From NCBI GenBank assembly GCA_018398585.1, contig JAGTTD010000015.1:1059001-1123000 (forward strand): 64,000 nucleotides of DNA, given 5' to 3'. Below the pieces are notes generated by a model, which had not been told where the DNA came from, did not search any database, and was given only the letters and a program-made list of their open reading frames with translations. The translations under genes and the position numbers were made by a program. The stretch comes from Simmondsia chinensis (lineage: Eukaryota; Streptophyta; Magnoliopsida; Caryophyllales; Simmondsiaceae). Shown in pieces: positions 10,356 to 22,893 of this stretch (its first letter is position 1; every line of letters starts with the position of its first letter).

Positions 10356-13300
10356 CTAATCTGCTACTCTATTTCCTTCAAGAAGAGTAAAACCCTCGGT
10401 ATAGTCCACGCCTGTATCTCCTAACGAAACATCACCTTGAAACAACTCAGCCACGGAGAAGTTTCTAGCTTCATCGGGGTTCGTAATCACATGGAACCCA
10501 GGCCAAATGACCCTCTGCCTCGTGTCCGAACCTGGGCCTTGATTTGAATACTCTCCATAATACATTAAGCTCACATTAGTGTTGCTATCCCAAACTGACC
10601 ACCCCGCTGGATCGATGTGATCTTCTATATAAGATTGCATAATCCCAGTCCTCTAGTATGGCTTCCATGGTCTGGCAAGGTATGTCGGAAACGACTCTAT
10701 TACGGGTTCAAGGTCTATTCTTGGTGTAATCTCACAATTTTGGATTGAAATCGCTGTGTTCTTATTTGGATATGTTCTGCCTTGGGCCGTGACCATGTTC
10801 TTTTGCTTGTCCATTGGCTTCCAGGCAACGAGCTGTATTAAGAAATTCATGTATGAGTCTAGTGATAAATCTTATATTGTATTACGAGAAGGCATGGACA
10901 AACACATAAGCCTAGTAGATACTTTCACCTATTGCCAGTTCTCTTTGACATCGAACCTACTTACCGCATGTTAGGTATACTCCTATCGTAACTTTTCAAG
11001 TTAAACCGAGCATAGTCAGAAGAGACTTATTGATTACCCTTACAACTATTAACCCCTTTTAGACAAAACCTGCAATGTGCCCTTATGCTTATACCTATAC
11101 TTAGTCTTTAATGCCAACTCCTTGTGTTAAGTAAGCAAAACAAAATTTCTTACCTTACAGTTCTGAAGGATGGCAGAGGCATCGCCAAAGATGAAGTCGA
11201 TGGTGCCAGTGATTATGGAGTCCCTATAGAACTGTCTCAAGCTGTGGGTATAAAGTGTGTCTTGATACCCGTCAATGTAGCATCTATTTATTACAGACTT
11301 GTCTGCTGAGATGCCTAGGGCGACTGCCTAGTGGTTTTCTGGTCCTGGTGTATTCTCAATGTGTAGGTATCTGTTACCACTTACAGCTGCATAAGATGAT
11401 ATTCCATTTTGAATAGCAACAAAATAGGGAAGTACTCATAATACGGCCTAGTCATTTCCTTACAGGAGTAATGAGCTTTAAACTCTATTTTCTACTGAGT
11501 AAAAGTGAAGTAGTTATCATTATGTCAACCTTTTAAAACTTTATTATCTATATGAATAATCGATTTTATAACTTGTTTGAAAAGACAAACTTTCTAAAAT
11601 AATTTTTTTCAGATACATCGCATTTTGTTTCCTGATGTATTATGTTTGATAGTGGTTTTGCAATACTAAATAATCCTAGTTACCTAGATGGATCATACAT
11701 CTATGTAAAAGTCAAACTTACATCATATATAATAAAATTTGTAGACATATATTTGTTTTAAGATAGAGAGTAATATTTCAGTATTTATAGCTTTATAGTA
11801 TATAAAACAAGAGATAAGATACTTAATAACTGATGAGGAAAAAATGAGCTGGGTCAATAAGTCAACCATGGTAAACAAACCTAGCGGAACCTCCCCTCCC
11901 TGAGTTACCGTAAGCCATGGTGCCACCAAGCTATAACGTTCCCGGCGCTCTGTACCGTCCGTCTCTATCCCACACCTAGGCTCCCCGTGCCGCCTGCTTC
12001 CTCCATCACAAGGTACCGCCTGCCATAGGCCTTGGTACCGTCAACCCTGGCTACCATCAGCATCCGTTTAGCATGAAGGACCACTGTACCACCTAACTTG
12101 TTACTGCCCCTTTCCTAACCACTCCCGGGGGGTACTGGGTCCCAGGGGTCATTACCGCCCCTTTCATGATTGCTACCGGGCGGTACCGGGACCCGGGGGT
12201 CGTTACTGAGCCCTTTCATGACCACTCCCAGGCGGTACCGGGCCAGGGATCATTACCGCCCCTCTCCTGACCACTTCCAGGCGGTATCAGATCCAGGTAC
12301 CACTACCGCCCCTAGAGCCACAATACCGCCTGCCTTAGCTACCGCCTGCAGGCCTCGGTACCCATTCTCCTATCCCCGTGTACCAACTGGGCGGCACCAC
12401 AGCCGTCACCACACAGGTGGTATCACCGCCCCTCTCAACCATTCGCCATGTAGACTGTAGCACCGCCCTTTCAACCAATCATTCACCTTCACCTCTCCAT
12501 TAAGTCATGCCAGGCGGTACTGTCCCTAGCCCGGCTCTTCCGTCCAGCACCACTAGCTCCCCCTTTCTTATAAATACCAACCTATTCCCCTCATTCAACG
12601 GAAGCTCCTCTGGGCAACTCCACGGGCTACCCTTCTCTCTCATCCAGCTTGGGGCCCCACGCCCCTCACGGCCCAACCTCTCAGGGGCCTCACGCCTCAT
12701 ATCCTCCTCAAGAGACCCCCCCGTCTCTCTTTTCTTGCTAGGACCAGGATGTTGCCTCTTCCCCTCCATGATTATTACCCGATGCGCTCCCTTCCCTCGG
12801 TTAGCTCATTAATATTTACCAGGTATTTTTCGACATTATTATTATTGCTACCGCTTCTCCTACTGACTTAGGCATCGGAGGGGTCTCCAGCGGTCCAAAC
12901 CACCACGGGTCCCTCTGACGGCCTTGCTCGTTTTGCAGGTGATCCCGGGATAAACGCGCAAGCAGGTGCTTCCTCAAGTGAGGGTTGAGTCCCGCTCTCA
13001 TCTAGAACCTAACCAAAAAATCCTGAAACACTAACAGTTGTAGTTTTAAAAGTAGATATGGTATTGCTAATGACACTCAAGTTGCCGGTGATAATGGTGG
13101 CATCCATGCCATCACCAACGAGCATCAAATTCTGTTTATTGCTTCCGATTTGAACTATTTCCTCATAAATCCCTTCCTTGATATATATAACATATCGAGT
13201 GGTGGATCGATTCATTGTTTCATAATCACCATTCCCATCTTTCGCAACCACCACATGCGGAATAATGTCTTTTTTCAACCTTTCAAGGATCTTTTGGTCT

Positions 13301-13951
13301 TTAAATTCCAACCAAGACGGAAACTTACCATTAAGTGGCACAGGCTCACCTTTTATAGGTGTTAACCCAACAAACATAGCAAGTGAGGCTCGAGTCCTAG
13401 CAACCAAGTCATTGAGTGTAGCCTCCATCAAGGACTGAGCTGGACTGCTCAGCCCATCAAGGCAGGTGGCGTAGTTAGTGAGCACACTGCTAAGCCAAGT
13501 TGGGACATCATAGTGTGACCTCGATGTCACATTACTTAGGACCCGTATAGAACCCATTATCCTATCCCTAGACATGTCCATTAGCTCGGAGCAAACTCCA
13601 AGACCGTCAATGTTTTGGTTGTTAAATCTACGGCTAGCATCATTCGCTATATTTCTAGCGTGCTCTAGCCGAATCATGTCTAGGAAGGATTTTAGCGGAG
13701 TAACGTCATTCTTTACTACTGCACCGTTGGCAGGTACGACCAGCGAGCAAGGATAAGCAAGACTCGGGCTGGTGGCCATTAGCACACACAAGGGACAAAG
13801 GGAAAATGTTTGCTTTCGACGAAGAAAAACTTATCTGACTTTGATATTTCTCGGAAAAATAGTAAAACATACCAATTATAGCAGATATTGATAGAAAGAG
13901 GAAGAGAAATTTATACGGAGGAGATGATTTTTTTGGGGAATTATTGGCCAT
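10356..13951 (-). pseudogene. Pectinesterase (PMEI-PME type), pseudogene
   Basis: This is the broken tandem copy of the pectinesterase at 16146-17995. Exons are about 13032-13951, 11154-11396 and 10356-10832. The start at 13951 (MANNSPKKSS) follows a TATA box at 14007-14013, and a hydrophobic segment comes next. Lesions relative to the intact copy: a 2-nt deletion near 13741 shifting the frame after SLVCANGHQPESCLSLL; loss of about 8 residues before STTRYVIYIKEG; loss of residues at the start of exon 2; a TAG at 11328-11330 replacing Gln in the QAVALR motif; and a TAG at 10653-10655 after RPWKPY. The first donor is weak (GTGTTT), and intron 1 holds a 1.2-kb LTR-like element. Catalytic motifs YQDTLY and DFIFG survive. 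A second intron (10833-11153) has no counterpart in the intact copy. Functional expression is very unlikely. Confidence 0.9.
11831..13015 (+). mobile_element. GC-rich LTR-like element (probable solo LTR), copy 1
   Basis: This stretch is the reverse-complement homologue of 26757-27894. Both copies share the same order of segments, including 'tcaataagtcaaccatggta', the GGTACCGCC-rich middle and 'cctcaagtgagggttgag' near the far end. The ends fit a TG...CA layout (tgatgagg ... cctaacca). No internal retrotransposon genes are present and no clean 5-bp target duplication is visible. It lies wholly inside intron 1 of the pectinesterase pseudogene. It is far more GC-rich than its surroundings, which creates several spurious reading frames. 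Confidence 0.65.
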
Positions 13952-14006
13952 AGTTATACAACTATAAGTGAATCAATGTTTTGGGGTTCACCATATTGGC
14001 TTCTCT

Positions 14007-14013
14007 TTTTATA
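14007..14013 (-). promoter_or_regulatory. TATA box of the pectinesterase pseudogene
   Basis: TATAAAA on the minus strand, 56 bp upstream of the ATG at 13951. The spacing fits a plant Pol II promoter and matches the arrangement at the intact paralogue. Confidence 0.6.
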
Positions 14014-14140
14014 GGCAATTTATTTTTGGATGAAAAATAATTTTTATATAATATATTATATATATATGTGCATACAAAGTATAGAGAACTCCTGTTGTAA
14101 TTGGTAATCTATATAGGTGTACTTAAGCTGACTCTATACT

Positions 14141-14541
14141 TTTTTCTTCTTTTTTTTTTTTTTTGATAATTAGCGGCAAAACAGCGCAACAAGAACTCGG
14201 CAAAACGAGCCCCTGGAAATCCGAAATCGGGAGACTTACAGAACAAATCCAGAAGAGAAAAACAGGGAGACAACAATAAGAAACAGGCGCAACCAGACCA
14301 AAAACAGACAAAACCACGACCACCAAAACAGGAGAAGGAGACAAAAAATAAAAAAAGACAGGACCACGGAAGAAGCTGAAGCAGAGGTACCCAAAAGACC
14401 ACCTGGCTGGAACTCAGCTGAAGAAAAATCAGACAAACAAAACAAGGGAAACAGGAGCTGGATTAAAACCTTAACCCAAAAACCAACCACCTTAGATAGC
14501 AAGCAGCTTTGCCACCCTAGGTGGGTCGAAACCACCTCGGC
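14141..14541 (-). mobile_element. ORF1-only L1-like retroposon, 5'-truncated copy
   Basis: A perfect 16-bp target-site duplication (aagctgactctatact) flanks the insertion at 14125-14140 and 14542-14557. On the minus strand it begins in the last codons of an ORF1-like frame (GGFDPPRVAKLLAI, then stop). A T/C-rich 3' UTR of about 370 bp follows, ending GCTAATTATC plus poly(A). The ORF1 end resembles those at 24695-24936 and 37685-38077. No reverse transcriptase sequence lies between the ORF1 stop and the poly(A). Confidence 0.85.
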
Positions 14542-14557
14542 AAGCTGACTCTATACT

Positions 14558-16145
14558 AAAACATGGTTTATGATATATAGGGGGCCGATTGAGGACTAAA
14601 TTATCACAAACCATGGGATTGTAGACAGATCGATTAAAACCGGGTCGGTCTAATCTAAGACCGGTCAGGAGCATAACTGGACTAGCTAGACCAAATTTCC
14701 AGCTAGTAATTAAAACTGAAGACTACTTGCAATATATATATATAATTAGTTTTTTTTTTTATAATTAGCAATATAGTCTCGATACAAGCAGGCTACTCGC
14801 CAAGGGAGCCCTGAGCCCAGCCAATCCATGTAATAAGTATTGTTATCGGGTCGGTTTTAACAATTTCGAGACTTTAATCAAAAACTATAAAAAATGTCAT
14901 GATGTATCCTGAATTATGCTTATATAATATTACTCGACAAAAGCATACTAAAACAAGTGGTAGAAACAAGCACACCGACCCAAAAAATAAAAATGAACGA
15001 AAGGGCACGTGACTACCCTGCAAAAACCGAATAAAATATAAAAACCGGTAGATTTGTCACTTTCTTTTTTACAATAATTAGTGACAAAATTGCAATATAA
15101 AAAAGACACCTTGTAAAAATGAGATATAAGTCGACGGGATCAAAACAATGATAATAAAAAGGGATTACAAGATAGTCATAGGCAAAAAAACTAATAGTCA
15201 GGAAATTATCACTCTGGTATTTTGAGATTTAAATTTTTATTGCTTGGGTACCATAGAGTTTAAATTGTTTCAATTAGGTATTTTTATATCGAAATTCGAT
15301 AAATTTTTCAAAAAAAATGCAAAAGTGAAACATAATTTTGACAATATGTAAATAATTTTATTAAAATTTGATAACATTTTACCAAAACAATGCCGATATG
15401 TGATAATATATAAGTTTGTCCCGTGTTAGACACGGGTCGTGAGGGGTCATGGGTGGGTGGAGTTGGTTACTAGTCCAAACAAATTTCTTTAAATCAGTGA
15501 CCCCATCCATCATAGTCAAGCCAAGCCACCACACTAACGGGTTAAGTCGGATTGGAACACTAGCTAGGTTAGTCAAACTAGATCAGTTCACAGGTTCGCC
15601 CAACCCGTTGGCCACCTCTAGTAATGAGTGGAAGGTGAAACCCCATAGAGCATTTGAAGAAAGAAACCTTCACGCCCTTGACATGCGGCAACTTGCCAAA
15701 GATGTCGAATAACACCTCAAAGACGTCTAAAATTACATCCCTTGAGAAGCATCGAACACCGCAAAATCAAACAGCTCTTCAAGAAGAAAGTACATCAATA
15801 TGAATATTAGCCATACCTTACAAACTGAAATCAAAATACTAGTCAAATACCTAAAGCTGAGTTTTAATAGGCCTTATATATAAAGTAGAGAGTCTTATTG
15901 ATTTGATTTAGGCTCATGTGATAACTTAATTCGCTGTTTTGTAATGGTTTCACATAAATATGAATACAATACATTCTCAAAAAGTCAAATTTATTACGAT
16001 ATATATACATCATAGGTTAAATTACTAAGCATATATAATCAAAATAGAGCATCATAACATAGCACTAATTAACACTCCTCCACACTCACACAAACGCTCA
16101 ACACAATACATCTAGCACACAAAACCAACAAAGTAACTTAGAAAT
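14558..16145. other. Spacer between the pectinesterase genes
   Basis: At 14749-14835 (minus) there is another 3' end of the ORF1-only retroposon family (ggcgagtagcctgcttgta, then ctaattat and poly(A)). At about 15600-15622 the sequence 'cccaacccgttggccacctc' resembles the end of a hAT element. The segment 15190-15400 belongs to the AT-rich 'atttaaattg...aggtattt' repeat family. No gene is supported. Confidence 0.5.
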
Positions 16146-17995
16146 TTAGAGCCCCTCATTGTAAGTCACCCCAGTTGGTTCTAGCCAAACCCCACCTTGA
16201 ATCAACTCACCAACAGTGAAACTCCTCGCCTCGGTCGTGCTTTCGATCACATGGAACCCAGGCCAGTCCACCCTATTGCTTGTATTAGCCCCTGGTCCAT
16301 TGTTTTTATACTCTCCATAATACATTAATGTCACATCTGTATTGTCATCCCACTTTGACCAACCAGTTGGGTCAATGTGGTCTTCTATATACGATTGCAT
16401 CACCACTGTCCTTGAGTATGGCTTCCATGGCCTACCTAGGTACGTCTTAAACGATGCAATAACTGGCTTGAGGTCTAAGCTGGATATGACCTCACAGTAC
16501 TGCAGTGATAATGCAGTGTTTTGGTTAGGGTCTTCCCGACTTTGGGCTGTGACCATGTTCTTTTGCTTGTCCAGAGGCTTGCGGGCTATGATCTTACAGT
16601 TTTGAAGGACTGCAGCTGCGTTGCCAAAGATGAAGTCCACTGTACCAGTAACTTGACAGTCCCTGTAGAACTGTCTTAGTTTGTGGGCATAGAGTGTGTC
16701 TTGGTAGGCATCGATACGACACCGATTTATCACTACTTGGTCTGCTGAGACTCGAAGCGCAACTGCCTGGTGTTTTTCTGGACCGGCTGTATTTTGGAAG
16801 GATATGTCTTGAGCCATGAACCCATCACCATTTACAGCTGCATTACCAAAGATGATATATGGTAAGGGATGGTAACAAGAATCTAAGATAAAGCTAGACA
16901 CAAACTTTAAGAATCACTTTCTTTAAATCGGGGCTTACTGGTTCAACATCCAACTCATTTTATAAATAAGAATATAGATCTAATCAACAAAAGTCCACTT
17001 TACGGGAACATAAGGTACTTACCAACTGTTGCAGTCCGGAAAGTGGATGTCCCATCGACGTAATTCAAGCTTCCAGTGATGATGGTAGCATCGACACCAT
17101 CCCCAATGAACATCAAATTCTTCTTTTTCTTTCCAACATCGATATTCTCCTCGTAAATCCCCGTCTTTATATATATGACATATCGAGTGGTAGATTTGTC
17201 CGGGGCATTAGCCACGGCCTCACTCACATTCGTGTACTTACCACTTCCATCTTTCGCAACCACAACGTCTGCAGTAATCTCATTAGGCAATGCCCCTAGG
17301 AGCTTTCGGTCTCTTATCGTAACCCAAGATGGGTACTTACGATTGAATGACATAGGCTCATTTTTTGTCGGTTTTATTGCAACAAACAGGGCAAGCGAGG
17401 CTTGAGCCCTAGCAATCAAGTCATCAAGCCTAGTCCCCATCAAGGACCGAGCTGGACCACTCAACCCATCAAGGCACGTGACATAGTCAGTAAGCACACT
17501 GCTAAGCCAAGTGTGAACATCATGGTACGAGCCCAATGTCACATCACTTAGCACCCGTATAGATCCCATTATCCTATCCATAGACACGTCCATCAGCTCG
17601 ACACAAACCCCAAGGGCCTCGATATCTTGCCCATCGATCCTACGGCTAGCATCATTCGCTATCTTTATAGCACCCTCTAGCCGAACTACCGACGTGTTGA
17701 GGAACGATTTCAACGGGGTAAGGTCGTTCTTTACAAGCGCACCGTTGGAGGGTACGACTTCAGAGAGCGAGGACAAGCAAGGTTTGGGCTCGGGGGCATT
17801 GGCACAAACAAGTGACAACGGGATATTGTTAGAGTTGGACGAAGACGATTTGATAAAGATTTGATCTTTACCTGAAAAATAGCAAATTGTACCAATAATA
17901 GCAGCAAGGGATAGAAAAAGAAAGAAAATTTTATAAAAAAGAGATGAATTTTTGGGGGGATTGTTGTTGATGAGAGGTGGGTATGTGTTTGCCAT
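16146..17995 (-). CDS. Pectinesterase with N-terminal PMEI pro-region (type I PME)
   Basis: The enzyme removes methyl esters from homogalacturonan in the cell wall. CDS exons are 17023-17995 and 16146-16837 with a 185-bp intron (about 554 residues). I prefer the Met at 17995 (MANTYPPLINN): a more upstream in-frame Met at 18046 is only about 15 bp from the TATA box, and the paralogue starts with MANN. A hydrophobic signal anchor lies at about residues 20-41. The inhibitor-like domain (about 55-200) has four expected Cys (SLVCANAPEPKPC, GVCVEL, YVTCLDG). A DRKLL processing motif precedes the catalytic domain. That domain keeps GIYEE, QAVALR, YQDTLY, DFIFGNA and LGRPWKPYS, including both catalytic Asp, the Gln pair and the Arg. 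No lesion is seen. The tandem copy at 10356-13951 is a pseudogene. A foldback transposon sits about 30 bp upstream of the TATA box. The family is certain; the subtype is not assigned. Confidence 0.93.
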
Positions 17996-18060
17996 CGTTT
18001 TCCCACTGACTTTGAATGTGTTTGGGTTCAGTGCTTTGGCCTCCACTACTCTGCCCCCCC

Positions 18061-18067
18061 TTTTATA
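18061..18067 (-). promoter_or_regulatory. TATA box of the intact pectinesterase
   Basis: TATAAAA on the minus strand (followed by GGGGGGG), 66 bp upstream of the preferred start at 17995. It argues against the upstream Met at 18046, which would precede the expected transcription start. Confidence 0.65.
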
Positions 18068-18096
18068 AGTGATGAGATTTGGGGCTGAGGGAATAG

Positions 18097-18432
18097 TGCG
18101 GTAATTTTTTATAATAGTATATTTTGATATTTTTATTTTAAAAGTAGTATGTAAATGTTTGAAACTATTAAAATAGTATATAAAAATTACAAATTATGAA
18201 AATAGTGCACCCAATGAGCATATTATTGTTACTTAAGTAAGAGCATTTTGATCATTTTATTTTTTTAAAAAAAAGAAAAGTTTTTTTTATCGGTGTAATA
18301 ACTTTTCACCAAAATGTTAAAATAAAATAAATGTTGACTAAATTTTTAGTATTGTATTATATTATATAGATATCATTATTTGGTATGTCAAAATTTATCT
18401 AAATTTTAAAAATTTATTGTAAAAAAGAAGTA

Positions 18433-18494
<62 letters not shown>

Positions 18495-18779
18495 ATATCG
18501 AAGTTTATATGTTGTACACAAAATTTAGGCAACATTTAATTTTTTTTATATTTTGATAAAAGCTTGTTCCAACCATTAAAAATAAACTTTTTCTTTTTCT
18601 TTTTAATTTTAAAAAAAGTAAAATAATCAAAATGTTCTTACTTAAGTGGCAATGTCATACTAATTGGGAGTTCTTTTTTGATAATTTTTAATTTTTGAGT
18701 GTTATTTTGGTAATTTTAAACTTCCGCATGTTATTTCGGAAATAAAAATGTCAAAATGTGCTATTTTGGAAAACCACCG
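18097..18779. mobile_element. Foldback element with long inverted repeats
   Basis: The left arm (about 18097-18300) and right arm (about 18585-18779) are inverted copies. Paired landmarks are 'tgttacttaagtaagagcat' on the left and 'atgttcttacttaagtggca' on the right, plus 'atattttgatatttttattt' on the left and 'aaataaaaatgtcaaaatgt' on the right. The loop holds a (TTA)n tract. No coding sequence is present. Flanking duplication is unclear. It ends just upstream of the pectinesterase TATA box. Confidence 0.75.
18435..18492 (+). repeat. (TTA)n microsatellite
   Basis: About 19 uninterrupted TTA units, inside the loop of the foldback element. Confidence 0.95.
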
Positions 18780-18789
18780 AGTATATTGT

Positions 18790-21700
18790 GTCTAGAAACG
18801 CAGCTATTAAAGTACAACGAAATATTCAACAAGAAAAAAAAAAAAAGAAATACATAAGATTTACATGACTCGATCCACTAGCGATATTTTATTGCATAAA
18901 AATTCTACAAAGAGTTTTTTTTTTTTTTATCACACTCGCTCAATCTCTAAATAGAATTTATATAGGTGCATGCTGAAGAAACTATGATCACCAGAGAATA
19001 AATCACCTTACTATCGGTCCGATCCTCCGTTCTCAAAACTTAGTTTATAACAGTATAAAACTAGATTTTACACAAAAAGCCTAACTTATTAGACCTAATT
19101 TGACTTGAAAAATGGGTTTATTAAAAAAATCGATTTATCCGCAGAGGGATGAGGATATAATAATTTTGGGTCTAGTTGATTTTTTTTTTTTTTTTTTTGT
19201 TTGACGTAACTTCAAGTAATCGCTTTGGGCCCCCAGATTTTAAGGGCCCCGGATATTTGGGTTGGATAGTTTTTAAATTTTATGGTTAAAATTATTATAG
19301 TTTATTATATATGAAGGGTTTCTACTAAAAAATTTTGTTTGAGGCCTCAAAAATATCAAGATGGGGCATGATAAGATCACACATCTTGTACTTGGGGAGA
19401 TGAGATGGTAAGTAGGTGATTCGGTTGAGAGTAAGGCAGAGTAGGGGAGTAGAAAAATGGGAAAAAAAACAGAGAAAAATATTGCATAAAAGTTATTATT
19501 ATTAAAATGATAATGAGAGTCACAGAAGTATCTTAAAAACTACAATCTTGCTTTGATAATGCTAATTTTACCCTGGCAATAACGTCGCTCAAAATAAATT
19601 GAGACCTAGTGTTGGATTTAGCAGTGTGTTGGCTTTTTGGTTCAATTAATTATTACAATTCAAGATTTCAAGAGTGATACTATAATATATGAGTGAGTTT
19701 TCCTTCAAGGTTAGAGAGGGGTTTTCATGTAAAATTTGTTGTGCTATTTTGTGTTTAATTTTAATTTTTCAGTTCTGTTATGTTTGATTAAGTGATTTTT
19801 CTCAACATACAATGCTCCTCAGTGATGTTCAGTGTTAAACACACTCCCCTATGAGGAGAGTGGATCATGGCAAAAAGCCATGGACACCGATACTAAGGCC
19901 CAAACATCAGGAAGATTGACATCTACTATAATTTCACAGGACATTTAGTTCAACTTCACGTGAAAAATCGGCTTACTAAGGGAGGGATTCCTCCACCATT
20001 TAGACGAACATTTCATAGCATACTTAAAAGATACGAGATATTAAACACCTCTTTTTAATGCACATCATAAATCATGTCCAATAATCAGTGACATCGATAA
20101 TATGGTTCATTAAAGAACCGACTTGCTCAGAGAAGAATTTATGGCTTTATAAGCATGTAATATGGGATATTACTCAAAAAAAAAAAGAACTTATTTATAA
20201 CAAAAATTACATCATTATAATTTATATTTTGATGATTAATATTTAAAGTTATTTATTTAAATAATATAAATAAATCATATTCCCAGAATGTTGTGAGAAT
20301 CACGAGGCAACGAAAAATAGAGAGGGTTCATGAATCAATTAAAATACTAAAATGGATCTCCAAACTCGAATTTAAAATTGGTGGAGTTCAGATCAGTGTT
20401 TTTTTCACAGTAATTTTTTTAATTATTATCATAGATAAATTATATATTAGTATGTTAATATTTAATTTATTAATTTATTAATTTTTTAGCATAAAAAATT
20501 TTGAAATAAATTTTTATTCAAAAATTTTATATATGTTTAATAAAATAATTTAAATAAAATATTTGAAAAATAAAAGCGTTCTTGTGTTACACTTTTACAT
20601 ACACTGATATTTAGACTGTTTTATTTAATACATATAATTTTTTATATTATGAAATTCGCGTAGTAAAAATTTAATAAAATAAAATTTAAAATACTAATAT
20701 ATAATTATTATAATAATAATAAATAAATCATAGTAGCTTATCTTTGATAATTATTTTTGGAGAACTTTGGCGTTTTTGTCATAATGGCACCGTCGCTGGG
20801 TCCCTCCTCTTGACATTTGGGTCAAGTATCCCTTTTGAAAAAGTAAATAAATAAATCTATATCTATATAATATATTATTGTAGGCTATTTCACCTCGTAA
20901 AAATTATTCAAATCTTCATCTCTCAATTTCTAAAACGATGACCTTTTATTTATTAAAATATAGATAAATTAATAAATTTATTAGCATTAAAGTATGAGAT
21001 AATTGTTACTAATTAAATCAATTCTTTTTATCAATTTATTGAGTTAATTTATTAGTTTTAAATTATTGACATGGATGATCAAAATTTGTGGGGAAGATAG
21101 ATTATATTACAACAAAAATAAAGTAAAAAAAGTAGTAAATATCACCTTACATCGCAAGGAAAAGACCTAGTAAATATATTATAAAAGATATGATTTATTC
21201 AAAAAAATAAAATTATTCAAAACTTTTTTTGACATTTTTTTTTATTGTGACCATTTTAATAAAGTTAAATGATAAGATATGTAAATATATTATAAAAGAT
21301 ATGAGTTATTTTACTTTGTTGGTCTTTTATCATTATAAAAATTTGTCTTAATTAGTTTTTTATTTTTGTTTTTGTTTAAAATAGATTTTAATATTTTTAA
21401 TTATATTTTGGTCCCTAAATTTTTTATCCGAATATAGTCCCTGATCATATTTTATAATAAAATTAGACTCTTACTTCGTAATAAAAAATTGGGTAAATTT
21501 GAAAAAAAAAAAAGAGACACTAAAAAGCATGTAGTGGTAATTTAGACAAATTTAAAATATTATGGGCTACTTAAAAAAAAGAAAAAAAATAAAAAGTAAG
21601 AATCAATTATGAATATAGACTTGAAGGTAGCACATAGACCAATTAATTAAGTAACTCTGTAAAATAATGCAAGTGTTATCCCGTGCGACACACAGAGAAG

Positions 21701-22115
21701 TGGAACACTGTTAGGCATGCCTGACTTGGTAAATGATCCAAACCAACCTAACCAGTTAGGTTGGTGGGTAAAATTGGGGTTACCCAGGTATTATAGCTGG
21801 TTGGATCAATAGGTCAATAACTTATTTTATTTGAATCGAGTTTGCCCTAACCCAAATCCAAAAGTCGTTGCTACCCTATCTGATACATTTGACCTATTAG
21901 ATTTGACCCGTTGTGCAGATAAGTCTAACCCTATTTGACCATTTCAAGCCACTTCGTTATAGCAAGTATTATGTTTATTATGGGTGATTTATAACAATTT
22001 ATAACTTATTTTTGAATTTTAATTTATTTTTTTATGAATATTTAAAGATTTTTTTAAAATTGTTAGAAATAAGGTTTGAAAATTTTTGAATGACGTGAAC
22101 TTTTCGATAATAGAT
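18790..22115. other. AT-rich intergenic DNA, no gene
   Basis: No coding region is supported over about 3.3 kb. Visible items are long A and T tracts (18834-18846, 19180-19198), AT-rich repeats between 20200 and 20720, and a hAT-interior-like stretch at 21750-21960 rich in 'ttggatcaataggtcaata'-type words. The 60-residue frame at 20293-20481 is low complexity. Confidence 0.5.
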
Positions 22116-22133
22116 AAAAATGTAATAATTATT

Positions 22134-22893
22134 TTTTTTGCCAAAAGGCAAGCACAAATACCATTAAACTATTAAAACTTTTACATATACAATCTGTATA
22201 AACAAACCTTCTCAACACTCAATCAAATCCAAACAACCATCAGACATTCACCAGCCCAACTCCCGAACCTAGTCTAATCTCCCGGCATCAATCTTCAAGT
22301 AGTTAATTCTTGTCCATACCGTCATTTTAATTTTCCAAACTACCCTCTCAATACTCATCTCTAGGTCTTCAAATCTTCTTTGGTTCCTCTCTCTCCATAC
22401 ATGGTATATTGTGGTTGTGAAAACTAATCTCTTAATTTTTCTATAAGAAAGCCGATTCTTCACCACCCTCTTGAACCACTCTAACGTCCCTGTCAAGTGT
22501 GAGCAAAACTCGATGTCACTCCAATCACAAACGGCCTTCCAAACTTGAGCTACCCATCTACACTCAAAAAATACATAGTCACTATCTTCAAGCTGTTTTC
22601 TACACAACGCGCATTGACTACCCAAACTCATCCCCCTTTTTTTCCTCAAGTCATCTGTTAACAGAATACCTTTCTCTGCCATCCAAGTTATAAAGCTATG
22701 TCGAGGATAGGCACTGCTCGCCCACACAGATCTCTACAAGTGACATTGAGCCCGATGAATTCGAATCCCATCATAAGCCGTAGCCAAGCTAAAGACACCG
22801 TTCCTACTGCACAGACCCAACCTCTCCCTCGCCTTATCACCCCATAACGGTACTAATACATTGCGGCATTCGATTATACCCTTCCAAACACTC
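22134..22893 (-). mobile_element. L1-type LINE, 5'-truncated 3' end with zf-RVT domain
   Basis: A perfect 18-bp target-site duplication (aaaaatgtaataattatt) flanks the insertion at 22116-22133 and 22894-22911. On the minus strand it encodes the end of a plant non-LTR reverse-transcriptase protein. This includes the zinc-binding zf-RVT module with a CALCRK...FFECRWVAQVW pattern, and a C-terminal TIYHVWRERNQRRF segment ending at 22269. One in-frame TAG lies near 22735 (QCHL, stop, RSVWASSAYP). A short 3' UTR and an A-tail close the element. Inactive because of truncation. Confidence 0.93.

Noticed and set aside
12170..12812. Overlapping reading frames of about 90-100 residues on both strands
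   Set aside because: They arise from the GC-rich, word-repetitive LTR-like element. They are Pro/Arg/Ser-rich and not conserved in its second copy.
16342..17405. Plus-strand frames over the intact pectinesterase
   Set aside because: They are antisense shadows of strongly conserved coding sequence.
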